From Bradyrhizobium sp. WBAH42 (GTDB lineage Bacteria > Pseudomonadota > Alphaproteobacteria > Rhizobiales > Xanthobacteraceae): a stretch of DNA of 64,000 nucleotides. The DNA is taken from NCBI RefSeq assembly GCF_024585265.1, contig NZ_CP036533.1:1054001-1118000 (forward strand). Direction: 5' to 3'. The position numbers were made by a program, and so were the translations under genes. Below, piece by piece: positions 1 through 9,341 of this stretch (position 1 is the first letter of the stretch; each line of letters begins with the position of its first letter). The notes under the pieces are model-generated. The model had not been told where the DNA came from. It searched no databases and worked only from the letters and a program-made list of their open reading frames with translations.

Positions 1-1437
1 GTTGCCCGGTCTGTCGAAGGTCGCATCGTCGGGCAGCTTCACGGGCAGGTCGGCATCCGGCACCGGCACCACGTCGCACTTCGGACAGTGAATGATCGGA
101 ATCGGGCAGCCCCAATAGCGCTGGCGTGAAATGCCCCAGTCGCGCAGGCGGAAATTGACCTGACGTTCGCCGACCGGCGCGTTGCCGCGCAGCTCGGTCT
201 CGAGCCGTTTCGCCACCTCTTCCTTGGCCTCGTCGATGGTCATGCCGTCGAGGAAGCGCGAATTGATCATGCGGCCGTCACCGTCATAGGCGGTGTCGGT
301 GATGACGAAGCTCTTCGGGTCCTGACCTTCCGGGCATACGACGGGCGTGTTGCCGAGATTGTACTTGTTGACGAAATCGAGGTCGCGCTGGTCGTGTGCG
401 GGGCAGCCGAAGATGGCGCCGGTGCCGTATTCCATCAGCACGAAGTTGGCGACATAGACCGGCAGCTTCCAGGAGGGATCGAATGGGTGCACCGCGCGGA
501 TGCCGGTATCAAAACCCTGCTTCTCCGCGGTGTCGATGATCTCCTGCGCGGTGCCGATCTTCTTGATCTCGGCGATGAACTCGGCAAGCTTCGGGTTCTT
601 GGCCGCTGCTGCCTGCGCCAGCGGATGATCCGCCGAGATCGCCATGAACTTGGCGCCGAACAGCGTGTCGGGGCGCGTCGTGAAGATCTTCAGCTCGCTC
701 TCGCCCGCCGGCGTCGTTGCCGCATCCAGCGCGAAGCGGATCAACAGGCCCTCCGAGCGGCCGATCCAGTTGCGCTGCATCAGCCGCACCTTGTCGGGCC
801 AGCGGTCCAGCCCGTCGAGCGCCGACAGCAGCTCCTGCGAGTACTTCGTGATCTTGAAGACCCACTGGTTCATCTCGCGCTGCTCGACCACGGCGCCCGA
901 ACGCCAGCCGCGGCCGTCGATCACCTGCTCGTTGGCGAGCACGGTCATGTCGACGGGATCCCAGTTCACCTTGCGCTTCTCGCGCTCGGCAAGGCCTGCG
1001 CGCAGGAAGTCCAGGAACATCTTCTGCTGGTGCTTGTAATAGGAGGGATCGCAGGTCGCGATCTCCCTGGACCAGTCCAGCGACAGCCCGATCGAGCGGA
1101 GCTGCTTCTTCATCGCGGCGATGTTGTCGTAGGTCCAGGCCTTCGGCGCCACCTTGCGCTCGATCGCGGCGTTCTCGGCCGGCAGGCCGAAAGCGTCCCA
1201 GCCCATCGGATGCAGCACGTTGAACCCCTTGGCGCGCATGAAGCGGGCCAGCACGTCGCCGAGCGTGTAGTTCCGGACATGGCCGATATGGATGCGCCCG
1301 GACGGGTAGGGGAACATCTCGAGGACGTAATATTTCGGCCGCGGATCGTCGTTCTTGGAGACGAAGATCGCCTGCTCGTCCCAGAGGCGTTGCCAGCGCG
1401 GTTCGGCATCGCGGGCGTTATAGCGTTCGGAGGTCAT
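1..1437 (-). CDS. leuS: Leucyl-tRNA synthetase, N-terminal part (gene continues beyond the window)
   Basis: Charges tRNA-Leu with leucine in the cytoplasm. About 479 N-terminal residues are present; the gene runs off the left edge, so the KMSKS loop and anticodon-binding end are not visible. The start [16 protein letters not shown] is typical, followed by the class I HIGH signature ([13 protein letters not shown], about residues 48-60), a [13 protein letters not shown] segment, and the CP1 editing domain with TTRPDTLFG. The ATG at 1437 is the obvious start. It is divergent from the diguanylate cyclase at 1626, so the 188 bp between them should hold both promoters; no clear promoter motif was seen there. 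Confidence 0.97.
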   Translation of the reverse strand, partial: MTSERYNARDAEPRWQRLWDEQAIFVSKNDDPRPKYYVLEMFPYPSGRIHIGHVRNYTLGDVLARFMRAKGFNVLHPMGWDAFGLPAENAAIERKVAPKAWTYDNIAAMKKQLRSIGLSLDWSREIATCDPSYYKHQQKMFLDFLRAGLAEREKRKVNWDPVDMTVLANEQVIDGRGWRSGAVVEQREMNQWVFKITKYSQELLSALDGLDRWPDKVRLMQRNWIGRSEGLLIRFALDAATTPAGESELKIFTTRPDTLFGAKFMAISADHPLAQAAAAKNPKLAEFIAEIKKIGTAQEIIDTAEKQGFDTGIRAVHPFDPSWKLPVYVANFVLMEYGTGAIFGCPAHDQRDLDFVNKYNLGNTPVVCPEGQDPKSFVITDTAYDGDGRMINSRFLDGMTIDEAKEEVAKRLETELRGNAPVGERQVNFRLRDWGISRQRYWGCPIPIIHCPKCDVVPVPDADLPVKLPDDATFDRPGN

Positions 1438-1625
1438 GGAATCGTTGGGTTTTCGTGGGTTCGGCCGTCAAGACGGCGGACTAGGCCATAGAAGACCTCG
1501 GGGGGTCAATGGGTTGCCGCGTTTTGGAACTTTGACCACGCCTCCGCATAACTACGAGGGCCCGCGTTGGGGTGTGATTAAGGGGTCAATGCCAATTTGC
1601 GGCTCGACAAGGCCGCGTACCGCAA

Positions 1626-2672
1626 ATGGATTCCAGCTTCGACGATCCCGATTACGACTATGCCGCGTCCATTGCTGGGCGGGCGATGCGGAGCATGGCC
1701 GAACAGCGGGTTGCGCCGACCCCGGCCAATTTTGCGGTCTGGTACCAATATTTCGCAGGCGGCCACGACGATCTGCGCAACGCAATCGATCTCCTGATCG
1801 ATCACAATCGTCCGTTCGATGCCCAAACCAATCAGGATCTGTTCGAGACCTACGTCGCGCCCCAGGTGAGTGCCGTCGTGGTCGACACGTCCGAGCGGCT
1901 GCAGGCGCTGATGGGGACGGCGAAGGAGTTTCTGGCGACAGCGATCGCTGACAATCATTCGCAGATGCAGGTCATCAGCCAGGTGGCCGACCAGGGCAAG
2001 GCCGGCGTCGATCCAAAGCTGCTGGTCGCCCAGCTCATGAACGAGCTGGCGCGGGCCGCCACGCGGGCGACGCGGCTGGAGGCAGGCTTTGCGGAAAAGA
2101 CCCGCGAGCTCGACGTGATCCGCGATTCGCTGTCGCGATCCGAGCAGCGCGCCCGGACCGACACGCTGACGGGGCTCGCGAACCGGCGGGCACTCGATGA
2201 ATTCCTGCGCAAGGCGCAGACGACGGCGGAATGGGGCGAGCCGCTCAGCGTGCTGCTGCTCGACATCGATCACTTCAAGTCCTTCAACGACAATTTCGGC
2301 CACGGTGTCGGCGACCAGGTGCTGCGCCTGATGGCCAAGGTGCTGCGCGAGAAGGTTCGCGCGCAGGATCTGCCGGCCCGCTATGGCGGCGAGGAGCTGA
2401 TCGCGGTGCTGCCGGACGCCGATCTGGCCGCCTGCGCCGAGATCGCCGAACGCATCAGGCGCGCAATCGCCGAAGCCACCATCACGCGTCGTTCGACCGG
2501 CGAGATCCTGCCCGGCATCAGCGTGTCGATCGGCGTGGCGCAATATCGGGTCGGCGAGACGATCGCGGATCTGATCGAGCGTTGCGACCGCGCGCTCTAT
2601 CTCGCCAAGGGCGGCGGTCGTAATCGTGTGGTGACGGAGAGCGAGCTCGAGCGGGCCGGGGCTGCGGGGTAA
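1626..2672 (+). CDS. Diguanylate cyclase (GGEEL), soluble
   Basis: Predicted to make cyclic di-GMP from two GTP. The 348-residue protein has no membrane segment or signal peptide. The first 170 residues form a conserved helical region (WYQYF, a coiled-coil-like stretch before RSEQRARTDTLTGLANRR) seen in many alphaproteobacterial cyclases. The GGDEF domain fills the C-terminus with DIDHFKSFNDNFGH for metal and GTP binding, and the active-site loop reads GGEEL at residues 254-258, a tolerated variant of GGEEF. An RAQD product-inhibition I-site sits five residues upstream (245-248), so feedback control is likely. The stop codon abuts a palindromic repeat. The input signal is unknown. Confidence 0.92.
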   Translation: MDSSFDDPDYDYAASIAGRAMRSMAEQRVAPTPANFAVWYQYFAGGHDDLRNAIDLLIDHNRPFDAQTNQDLFETYVAPQVSAVVVDTSERLQALMGTAKEFLATAIADNHSQMQVISQVADQGKAGVDPKLLVAQLMNELARAATRATRLEAGFAEKTRELDVIRDSLSRSEQRARTDTLTGLANRRALDEFLRKAQTTAEWGEPLSVLLLDIDHFKSFNDNFGHGVGDQVLRLMAKVLREKVRAQDLPARYGGEELIAVLPDADLAACAEIAERIRRAIAEATITRRSTGEILPGISVSIGVAQYRVGETIADLIERCDRALYLAKGGGRNRVVTESELERAGAAG

Positions 2673-2760
2673 AGCACGATCAGGACAAGTGCGAAGCGGT
2701 TTTCCGGAAGGATCATGCCCAGACAACAACCCAAGGCGCGATGAATCCCGTCGTGCTTTT
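2671..2760. repeat. Palindromic repeat, family D (long form)
   Basis: Bounded by AAAGCACGA at 2671-2679 and its complement TCGTGCTTT at 2751-2759. The core AAGTGCGAAGCGGTTTTCC is shared with copies at 21680, 26552 and 27394. It fills the whole gap between two convergent diguanylate cyclase genes and overlaps both stop codons. Confidence 0.85.
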
Positions 2761-4463
2761 TAGGCGCTCGCCACCATCATCATGCCGGCCGCGCTGGTCT
2801 CGATGGCCTGCACGCCGTGCTCGACGACGTTGTTGCGGCCGCGGTGCTTGGCGGCGTAGAGCGCGGCGTCAGCGGCTTCGATCAGGTCGCCTGGGCGCAG
2901 GGTCTCGTTCGGCTTGGTCGCAGCGACGCCGATCGAGACGGTGACGATCATGTGGTGCGAGGTGATGTGCGGCAGACAGAGCCTCAGCACGGCCGAACGC
3001 ACCTGCTCGCCGATCTCCACGGCGCGCGTCACGTCGGTGTTCGGCAGCAGCAGGCAGAACTCCTCGCCGCCGTAACGGGCCGCGAAGCCCATCGTGTCGG
3101 CGGCGATGCCGGATAGCGATTCGCCGAGTCGCGTCAGGCAGGAATCGCCTTCGAGATGGCCATAGGTGTCGTTGAACAGCTTGAAATGATCGACGTCGAT
3201 CATCAGAAGCGCAAGCTCGCTGCCATATTGCTGCGCGCGCATCCATTCGAAATCCAGCCGGCTCTGGAAACCGCGGCGATTGGCGAGGCCGGACAGCATG
3301 TCGATCGAAGCCATCACCGTCAGGCGGTCGTTGCTTGCGATCAGCTCGCGCTCGCGCTGGCTCAGCTGCGCGGCCATCGCGTTGAACGCGCGGGCCAGCG
3401 GCACGAACTCGGCGGGCAGGCGATTGCGCGCGGCGCGGGCCGAGAGATCGCCCTCGCCGAGACGCTTGGCCATGTCGGCGAGCATCTCGATCGGCTTGAT
3501 CACGAGCTTTTCGGCGGCGATCAGCGCGCCGAGCAGGACGAACATGAGCACGAAGGCGAGCTGCAGATAGGCGGTGCGGATGTCGCGGCTGACCGCTGCG
3601 GACACCTTGTCCTCGTCGATGCTGGCGATCAGACGGGCATTGGTGCCGGCGATGCGGATATAGCTGACGGCGCGGCGGGAGCCGTCGGCGGCGAGGAAGG
3701 ACAGCGAACCCTCATCCTGATCGGAGCGCAGCGCCTTGTCGGCGATCGCGGACATCAGCGGCATGTGGTCGAGCGGACGGCCGACCGCGCTGTGCTGATC
3801 GGCCGGTGCCGCCAGCACGGTGCCCGCGCTGTCGACCAGCACCGCTGTGATGCCGGCGCGACCGCCCAGATTGTTCATGACCTTCGACATCCAGTCGAGA
3901 TTGACGGTGGCGAGCACGACGGCATCGGCCACACCGCTGAAGGCGGAGACCGGATAAACCGCCATCACCGTCGGCGAGGGCACCGGCCGCGACATGATGA
4001 AGTCGCTCAGCACGAAGCGGCCGGTTTCCTGGGCCTGCTGGAAGTACGGCCGGTCGCTGAGATCGAGGCCGACATACATGTTGTTGGTGGTGCATTGGAT
4101 GCGGCCGTCCTGGCCGGCGATCAGAAGCGTGCGGATCCAGGGGAGGCTCGACGGCAGGCTCGCCCGCAGCACGTCGCAGCTCTTGGTGATTCCGCCGGCG
4201 GAGGCGCGGATGAAGGCCTCCGATTTCAGGATGGTCTCGACCGACGAGATCACCTCGCGCTGCGCATCGGCGCTGTGCCTTGCCACAATGGTGAATTCAG
4301 CCGCAGCCTGCGCGATCTGCCGCGCGCGCGTGTCTTCGAGGGACCGGATGCGCTCGATCATCAGGGGCGTCACGAGAATCACCGCGAGCAACGCAAGCCG
4401 CGCCCGGATTCCGAGAACCTGCTTGAGTTTCGCGCGCTTGCGGTTGAGACTGACGCTTGCCAT
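2760..4463 (-). CDS. Membrane-bound diguanylate cyclase with periplasmic sensor, HAMP and GGDEF domains
   Basis: Predicted sensory cyclic di-GMP synthase of 567 residues. An N-terminal membrane segment (about residues 21-36) is followed by a roughly 250-residue periplasmic region resembling a double Cache sensor (DRPYFQQA, then SPTVMAVYPV), a second membrane segment (about 302-318), a HAMP domain (PIEMLADMAKRLGEGDLS) and a C-terminal GGDEF domain. The loop reads GGEEF at 465-469 with IDVDHFKLFNDTYGH upstream. The residues before the loop (DTMGFAARY) lack the RxxD inhibitory site, unlike the neighbouring cyclase at 1626. The ligand cannot be told from sequence. It is convergent with the cyclase at 1626 and divergent from yggS. 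Confidence 0.93.
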   Translation of the reverse strand: MASVSLNRKRAKLKQVLGIRARLALLAVILVTPLMIERIRSLEDTRARQIAQAAAEFTIVARHSADAQREVISSVETILKSEAFIRASAGGITKSCDVLRASLPSSLPWIRTLLIAGQDGRIQCTTNNMYVGLDLSDRPYFQQAQETGRFVLSDFIMSRPVPSPTVMAVYPVSAFSGVADAVVLATVNLDWMSKVMNNLGGRAGITAVLVDSAGTVLAAPADQHSAVGRPLDHMPLMSAIADKALRSDQDEGSLSFLAADGSRRAVSYIRIAGTNARLIASIDEDKVSAAVSRDIRTAYLQLAFVLMFVLLGALIAAEKLVIKPIEMLADMAKRLGEGDLSARAARNRLPAEFVPLARAFNAMAAQLSQRERELIASNDRLTVMASIDMLSGLANRRGFQSRLDFEWMRAQQYGSELALLMIDVDHFKLFNDTYGHLEGDSCLTRLGESLSGIAADTMGFAARYGGEEFCLLLPNTDVTRAVEIGEQVRSAVLRLCLPHITSHHMIVTVSIGVAATKPNETLRPGDLIEAADAALYAAKHRGRNNVVEHGVQAIETSAAGMMMVASA

Positions 4464-4571
4464 TTTCGCTACCCACCCCGCGGGCTAAGGTAAAGCGAAG
4501 GGTTCAAAAACTGTTTCTTGAACTCGGTAAAATTGGACCTAACGCGGGTTCGGTCACAGCCAAGAGACGTC

Positions 4572-5261
4572 ATGACAGAAGCCAACGCCGCGCCGGTAAC
4601 CGGCGATTCACCAAATGCGCTCGCCACAGTCGAAGCCGAAATTGCACGCGCCTGCAGGGACGCGCAGCGTGACCGCGGCTCGGTCACGCTGATCGCCGTG
4701 TCCAAGACTTTCGCGGCGGACGCAATTACTCCGGTTATCGCCGCCGGACAGCGCGTATTTGGCGAGAATCGGGTGCAGGAAGCCAAAGCCAAGTGGCCGG
4801 CATTAACGTCTGCTTACCCCGGTATCGCGCTGCATCTGATCGGGCCGCTGCAATCCAACAAGGCGAAAGAGGCGGTCGCGCTGTTCGACGCCATCCATTC
4901 GGTCGACCGTCCGAGCATTTGCCAAGCGTTAGCCAAGGAAATCGAATCCCAGAACAAGCACCCGCAGCTGTTCGTCCAGGTCAACACCGGCGAGGAGCCG
5001 CAGAAGGCCGGCGTTGCGCCTGGCGAGGCCGATGCCTTCATTGCGAGCTGCCGCGACACCTACGGGCTGACGATCTCCGGGTTGATGTGCATCCCGCCGG
5101 TCGACGAGCCCCCTGCCGCGCACTTTGCGCTCACCGCCAAGATCGCCGCGCGCAATGGCTTGACGAATCTCTCGATGGGCATGAGCGCCGATTTCGCGAC
5201 CGCCATCATGTTGGGCGCCACCCATGTGCGCGTCGGGAGCGCGATCTTCGGGCATCGGTGA
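4572..5261 (+). CDS. yggS: YggS/PROSC-family pyridoxal-phosphate homeostasis protein
   Basis: Cytoplasmic PLP-binding protein of 229 residues that buffers free pyridoxal phosphate; family members have an alanine-racemase-like barrel but no known enzyme activity. Visible signatures are LIAVSKTF with the PLP lysine at residue 45, FGENRVQEA, LHLIGPLQSNK, the VNTGEEPQKAG stretch and LSMGMSADFATAI near the phosphate-binding end. The start was set at the ATG at 4572; an in-frame upstream ATG at 4518 would add residues not expected in the family. Length is usual. It is divergent from the membrane diguanylate cyclase. Confidence 0.95.
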   Translation: MTEANAAPVTGDSPNALATVEAEIARACRDAQRDRGSVTLIAVSKTFAADAITPVIAAGQRVFGENRVQEAKAKWPALTSAYPGIALHLIGPLQSNKAKEAVALFDAIHSVDRPSICQALAKEIESQNKHPQLFVQVNTGEEPQKAGVAPGEADAFIASCRDTYGLTISGLMCIPPVDEPPAAHFALTAKIAARNGLTNLSMGMSADFATAIMLGATHVRVGSAIFGHR

Positions 5262-5303
5262 TAGCCGTAAGCCGGGTCAGGGAGCCATACACGTCCTCGA
5301 TTT

Positions 5304-5390
5304 CGTCATTGCGAGCGAAGCGAAGCAATCCAGAGTCCCTCCGCAGAAAGATTCTGGATTGCTTCGTCGCAAGGGCTCCTCGCAATGACG
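5304..5390. repeat. Palindromic repeat, family A
   Basis: About 87 bp with outer arms CGTCATTGCGAG and CTCGCAATGACG and inner arms GAAGCAATCCAGA and TCTGGATTGCTTC. A second copy with the same arms lies at 40361-40444. It occupies the gap between the convergent yggS and L,D-transpeptidase genes. Confidence 0.9.
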
Positions 5391-5401
5391 GCGGCGCGCC
5401 C

Positions 5402-5995
5402 TCACCCGATGATGATCTTTGTTCGCGGGCCCAGGCGCCGCAGCAATTGCAGCATCGCGGATTTCGTCATGGAGACGCAGCCGGCGGTCGGGCCGAAATT
5501 GTCGCGGGCGAGGTGCAGGAACACCGCGCTGCCGCGGCCGGCGATGCGGGGGCGCGTATTGTGGTCGATCTCGATGATGAAGTCGTAGAGATGATCGCCG
5601 CGTTCGAGGCGGTCGCCGCCCTGCCCCTCGCCGAGCCGGATGCTCTGGTTGTAATGGCGATCCCGCGGATCCTCGCACCAGGCGTCCTCGCCGGTGATGA
5701 TCCGGGCCGGCAGGAATGTCCGGGGACGGCTGTGCCGGTCGCCCCGCCACCACAATTGCCTGGGCCGGAAGCTGCCTCTGGGGGTGCCGCCATCGCCCTC
5801 GCGCTTGTTGGCGAGAATGCCGCCTCGCCCCAGCGCAACCGGAATGGTCAGCGCTCCGGCCGTCAGCCAGCCCCGCCGCGGATTACCGGCAGCAGGCTTA
5901 ACGCGGATCGCCGACAGCGGCCCGGCACTTCGATTCCTGGTGTAACCGACTGAAGTTGCTTTATTTTTCATGTGAACGCGCAATGTCGAATTCAT
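5402..5995 (-). CDS. L,D-transpeptidase catalytic-domain protein (YkuD-like)
   Basis: Predicted envelope enzyme of about 197 residues in the YkuD-type family that cross-links peptidoglycan or attaches proteins to it. The catalytic signature is near the C-terminus: a histidine in FLHLARDNF followed by GPTAGCVSM with the nucleophilic cysteine. GDGGTPRGSF and the HYNQSI region also fit this family. No convincing signal peptide is seen; the N-terminus is basic. The start is uncertain: the ATG at 5995 and a second at 5971 both lack a clear ribosome-binding site. It faces away from the response regulator at 6173. A second, different YkuD protein is at 52532. Confidence 0.82.
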   Translation of the reverse strand: MNSTLRVHMKNKATSVGYTRNRSAGPLSAIRVKPAAGNPRRGWLTAGALTIPVALGRGGILANKREGDGGTPRGSFRPRQLWWRGDRHSRPRTFLPARIITGEDAWCEDPRDRHYNQSIRLGEGQGGDRLERGDHLYDFIIEIDHNTRPRIAGRGSAVFLHLARDNFGPTAGCVSMTKSAMLQLLRRLGPRTKIIIG

Positions 5996-6172
5996 TACAG
6001 GACATTCATCAAAACGGCCTGCTATTCTGAGTTAGAGTGCTTCTGGCTTGTGAATCGGTAACAGCCCACTACTTCAACACGAACAACAATAATAACGGCG
6101 ACCTTAAACTTCCCTCGCGGCTGGGTGCGGCATGGATGCGCGCCGAGCCGGACCCCAAAAGGATGACCCCCC

Positions 6173-6859
6173 ATGGCCAATGCCCGCAAGATCCTGATCG
6201 TGGATGACGATACCGATCTGCGCGATACGTTGGTGGAGCAATTATCGCTACACGAAGAATTCGAGGCCTCCGCCGTCGATACCGGCGCCAAGGGCGCCAG
6301 CGCCGCGAAGGCCAACTCCCCCGATCTGGTCCTGATGGATGTCGGCCTGCCCGACACCGATGGCCGCGAGGTCGTCCGCTCCCTGCGCAAGGGCGGCTTC
6401 AAGGCCCCGATCATCATGCTGACCGGGCACGACACCGATTCCGACACGATTTTGGGCCTGGAATCCGGCGCCAACGACTATGTGGCAAAGCCCTTCCGCT
6501 TCGCCGTGCTGCTGGCCCGCATCCGCGCCCAGCTCCGCCAGCACGAAGCCAGCGAGGACGCGGTGTTCTCGGTCGGCCCCTACTCCTTCCGCCCCGGCTC
6601 GAAGATGCTGACCGCGGCCAATGCCCGCAAGGTGCGGCTCACCGAGAAGGAAACCGCCATCCTCCGCTTCCTCTATCGGGCCGGCCAGATGCCGGTGTCG
6701 CGCGAGACCCTGCTCCAGGAGGTCTGGGGCTACAATTCCGGCGTTACCACCCACACGCTGGAAACCCACATCTACCGCCTCCGCCAGAAGATCGAGAAGG
6801 ACGCGGCCAACCCGGAGATCCTGGTCACGGAAGCCGGTGGCTACAAGCTGGTGCCGTGA
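6173..6859 (+). CDS. OmpR/PhoB-family response regulator
   Basis: DNA-binding two-component regulator of 228 residues. The receiver domain (about 1-120) has the acidic pocket in LIVDDDTD, the phospho-acceptor aspartate in LVLMDVGLPDTDG, the conserved threonine in IIMLTGHD and the lysine in VAKPFRF. A linker leads to a C-terminal winged helix (about 130-228) with LTEKETAILRFLY and THTLETHIYRLRQKIE. The ATG at 6173 follows an AAAAGGATG ribosome-binding region. No histidine kinase gene is next to it, so its partner must be elsewhere. The small cyclic-nucleotide-binding gene begins 58 bp downstream and may be co-transcribed. The regulon cannot be inferred. Confidence 0.95.
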   Translation: MANARKILIVDDDTDLRDTLVEQLSLHEEFEASAVDTGAKGASAAKANSPDLVLMDVGLPDTDGREVVRSLRKGGFKAPIIMLTGHDTDSDTILGLESGANDYVAKPFRFAVLLARIRAQLRQHEASEDAVFSVGPYSFRPGSKMLTAANARKVRLTEKETAILRFLYRAGQMPVSRETLLQEVWGYNSGVTTHTLETHIYRLRQKIEKDAANPEILVTEAGGYKLVP

Positions 6860-6917
6860 TACGCTTCGACGGCCTGCGAATCGTTTTAGATCGCATGCCT
6901 TCGAGCCTCGGACCTGA

Positions 6918-7361
6918 ATGTCAATCGACGATGATGTAGCGCTTCTCGAGCGTGTCCCGACACTGCGCCTGTTGGGAGACGCTTCGTTGCGCATGCTGGC
7001 GATCGGCTCCGAGCAGCGCGACTTCGTACGCGGCGACGTGCTGTTCAATCTCGGCGACGACGCCGATGCCGGTTTCGTGGTCCAGCGCGGCGCCTTCCGG
7101 GTCGAGGACGGCGCCGGCGCCGAAATGATCGCCGGCCCCGGTGCGCTGATCGGCGAGCTCGCGCTGGTGGTGCCGATGAAGCGGCCGTCGAGCGCGATCG
7201 CGCTGGAGCATTCCTCCGTCATCCGCGTCGCACGCAGCCTGTTCCAGCGCGTGCTCGAAAGCGATCCCGCCGCGGCGGTGCGCCTGCGCGACGAATTCGC
7301 GGTGCGCTCCAGCCAGATCGCCAGCGATATCCTGATGGCGGGCGCGAAGCTGACGAGCTGA
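6918..7361 (+). CDS. Stand-alone cyclic nucleotide-binding domain protein
   Basis: A 147-residue protein that is essentially one Crp/Fnr-type cyclic nucleotide-binding domain. Visible elements are LLGDASLRMLAIGSEQRDF, the RGDVLFNLGDDADAGFVVQRG barrel and a phosphate-cassette-like GALIGELALVVPMKRPSSAIA. There is no helix-turn-helix and no catalytic domain, so it is not a DNA-binding Crp protein by itself. The cassette has GELALV and an RPSSA segment close to the canonical RTAT/S form, so ligand binding is plausible but unproven. It probably shares a transcript with the upstream response regulator. A class III adenylate cyclase is encoded at 57664, though no functional link is shown. Confidence 0.85.
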   Translation: MSIDDDVALLERVPTLRLLGDASLRMLAIGSEQRDFVRGDVLFNLGDDADAGFVVQRGAFRVEDGAGAEMIAGPGALIGELALVVPMKRPSSAIALEHSSVIRVARSLFQRVLESDPAAAVRLRDEFAVRSSQIASDILMAGAKLTS

Positions 7362-7374
7362 GCTCTCTCCGCTC

Positions 7375-7478
7375 GTCATTCCGGGGCGCGACGAAGTCGC
7401 GAGCCCGGAATCCATTCATCCACCGTCTGTGTTGCCCGATGGATTCCGGGCTCGCGTTGCGCGCGCCCCCGGAATGAC
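7375..7478. repeat. Palindromic repeat, family B
   Basis: Arms GTCATTCCGGGGCGCG and CGCGCCCCCGGAATGAC with inner inverted GAGCCCGGAATCCAT. It lies between the convergent cyclic-nucleotide-binding gene and xthA. Related copies are at 19870, 21238, 31514, 32264 and 53345. Confidence 0.9.
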
Positions 7479-7486
7479 AGGCGGGG

Positions 7487-8302
7487 CTAAACCTCCAGCG
7501 TCACCGTCACGGGGACATGGTCCGACGGACGCTCCCAGCTGCGGGCGTCGCGCAGAATCCTGAAATCCTGCACCGCGTCCTTCAGCGCGCGCGAGACCCA
7601 GATATGGTCGAGCCTGCGGCCGCGATCGCCGACGGTCCAGTCGGCGGAGCGATAGCTCCACCACGTATAGACCTTCTCCGACATCGGAATGCGATCGCGC
7701 GCGACGTCGATCCATTCGCCGGCTTCGAGCGCCGCCTTCAGCTTCTCGGTTTCGACCGGCGTGTGCGACACGACTTTCAGCAGCTGCTTGTGCGACCACA
7801 CGTCGTTCTCATGCGGGGCGACGTTGAGATCGCCGACCAGGATGTGGCGATCCTCACCGCGCGGATGCAGCGGCTCGCACGCCGTCATCTCGTCGAGGAA
7901 GCGGAGCTTGTGATCGAACTTCTCGTTCGCAACGGGATCGGGAATGTCGCCGCCAGCGGGCACGTAGAAATTATGCAGCACCAGCGGTCTTGCGATGCCC
8001 GCCTTGTCGCCGAACGACACCGAGATGTGGCGCGAATCCACCTTGTCGCAGAAGGTGCGGATGTCCTTTGATTCGAACGGGATCTTCGAGACGATGGCGA
8101 CGCCGTGATAGCCCTTCTGCCCGTTCAGCGCGATGTGCTCGTAGCCGAGCCGCTTGAAGCGCTTCAGCGGAAAGGCATCGTCGATGCACTTGGTCTCCTG
8201 CAGGCAGAGCACCTCCGGCCGCGCGCTCTTGAGAAACTTCGCGACCAAATCGATGCGCAGCCGCACCGAATTGATGTTCCAGGTTGTCAGGGAAAGACGC
8301 AT
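7487..8302 (-). CDS. xthA: Exodeoxyribonuclease III (AP endonuclease family)
   Basis: DNA repair nuclease of 271 residues that cuts at abasic sites and degrades 3' ends. The order of signatures is typical: TTWNINSVRLR, CLQETKC with the metal-binding glutamate, GYHGVAIVSK, LHNFYVPAGGD, LVGDLNVAPHENDVW with the catalytic Asp-Asn pair, and the C-terminal SDHVPVTV with the Asp-His pair. The WWSYRSADWTVGDRGRRLDHIW segment fits bacterial ExoIII. The ATG at 8302 gives the usual length. It is the last gene of a minus-strand series after the LolA-like gene, from which it is separated by a palindromic repeat. Confidence 0.96.
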   Translation of the reverse strand: MRLSLTTWNINSVRLRIDLVAKFLKSARPEVLCLQETKCIDDAFPLKRFKRLGYEHIALNGQKGYHGVAIVSKIPFESKDIRTFCDKVDSRHISVSFGDKAGIARPLVLHNFYVPAGGDIPDPVANEKFDHKLRFLDEMTACEPLHPRGEDRHILVGDLNVAPHENDVWSHKQLLKVVSHTPVETEKLKAALEAGEWIDVARDRIPMSEKVYTWWSYRSADWTVGDRGRRLDHIWVSRALKDAVQDFRILRDARSWERPSDHVPVTVTLEV

Positions 8303-8326
8303 GGGGAATGCGTCTTAGCAAGCTCT

Positions 8327-8414
8327 CGTAGGGTGGGCAAAGGCGCAAAGCGCCGTGCCCACCGTCTTTTCAAGTCCGAGAATCGTGGGCACGCTTCGCT
8401 TTGCCCACCCTACG
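8327..8414. repeat. Palindromic repeat, family C
   Basis: Arms CGTAGGGTGGGCAAA and TTTGCCCACCCTACG with inner GTGCCCACC and GTGGGCACG arms. Sister copies are at 57010 and 58738. It lies between the LolA-like gene and xthA, both on the minus strand. Confidence 0.9.
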
Positions 8415-8430
8415 GCTACGGCAGCGGAGC

Positions 8431-9246
8431 TCAACCCGGCGACGGCGTGCTGTAATTGGTGAAATCGATCTTGAACATGTTGGGGTCGAGCCTCTTGCTC
8501 GAATCCAGATTGTAGACCGCGATCGTGGTGTCGTAGCCCTGCGGATCGGTGACGGTCCACTGCTTGAGCTGGCCGTCCTTGGCGCCGAACATCAGCAGGA
8601 GGCGGCTGGTGCCGACCAGGGCCTGCTTCTCCTCGATGGTGACGCTGACGAAGACGTCGTCGGCCGAGACGTTGACGACGTTGGTGTCCTTCATCAGGTC
8701 GATGCGATCGGAGAGCAGGAAACGCAGCGGCGTCTGCGACAGCGGATAGACGTCCTGGGTCGCGAGCTTGCGGTCGCGCACCACGAGCGAGGATCCGTCG
8801 GCGACGATGTCGATCGGGCTCGGCGCGTCATATTCGAAGCGCACCTTGCCCGGTTTCTGGATGTAGAAATCGCCCTGCGTCTTGCTGCCGTCGGGGCCGA
8901 CCTGGACGAAATTCCCGACCAATGTCTGCAGCGACGACAGATAGGCGCTGACCTTGGCCGCCTGCGCCTTCTGGTTGGCGTCGAACGTCTGGAAGATGCT
9001 GCTCGGCACGTTGCGCCGCGGATCCGGGATCACCGGATTGGGCGGCGCCTGCGTCGCGCCGGTGACGGCCGGCCCGCCGGCGGACGCGCCACCGTCACGC
9101 CCCTTCGGCGCGGGTTTCGGCACCGGCACGGTCTGCGCGAACGACGCGGCGGTCACCATCGCGGCGGTGACGAGAAGCACGCCGGCCATGCGCGCGCTTC
9201 GTGCGGCGATGGTGGCAGTGAATCGAATGTCCGGATGTCTGATCAA
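8431..9246 (-). CDS. LolA-like outer-membrane lipoprotein carrier protein
   Basis: Periplasmic LolA-family protein of about 271 residues. LolA carries lipoproteins from the LolCDE exporter to the outer membrane; alphaproteobacterial homologues like this one are often longer and proline-rich at the N-terminus. A signal peptide is clear (RSARMAGVLLVTAAMVTAASFAQ is broken here as a basic stretch, then a hydrophobic core ending at AQ). The mature part has LVGNFVQVGPDGSKTQG, FYIQKPGKVRFEYDAP and FLLSDRIDL. The start chosen is a TTG at 9246 with AGGA seven bases upstream; an ATG at 9189 would shorten the basic leader. It follows ftsK by 95 bp on the same strand. Confidence 0.85.
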   Translation of the reverse strand: MIRHPDIRFTATIAARSARMAGVLLVTAAMVTAASFAQTVPVPKPAPKGRDGGASAGGPAVTGATQAPPNPVIPDPRRNVPSSIFQTFDANQKAQAAKVSAYLSSLQTLVGNFVQVGPDGSKTQGDFYIQKPGKVRFEYDAPSPIDIVADGSSLVVRDRKLATQDVYPLSQTPLRFLLSDRIDLMKDTNVVNVSADDVFVSVTIEEKQALVGTSRLLLMFGAKDGQLKQWTVTDPQGYDTTIAVYNLDSSKRLDPNMFKIDFTNYSTPSPG

Positions 9247-9341
9247 CGCGTCGTCCTGTATGGCTGGGCGCCCTTTTACCGTGATTTCGGGCAAAAGCAG
9301 ATATCGAATTTGCGTGAAATGATGTTCAGAGGCTCCTCGCC

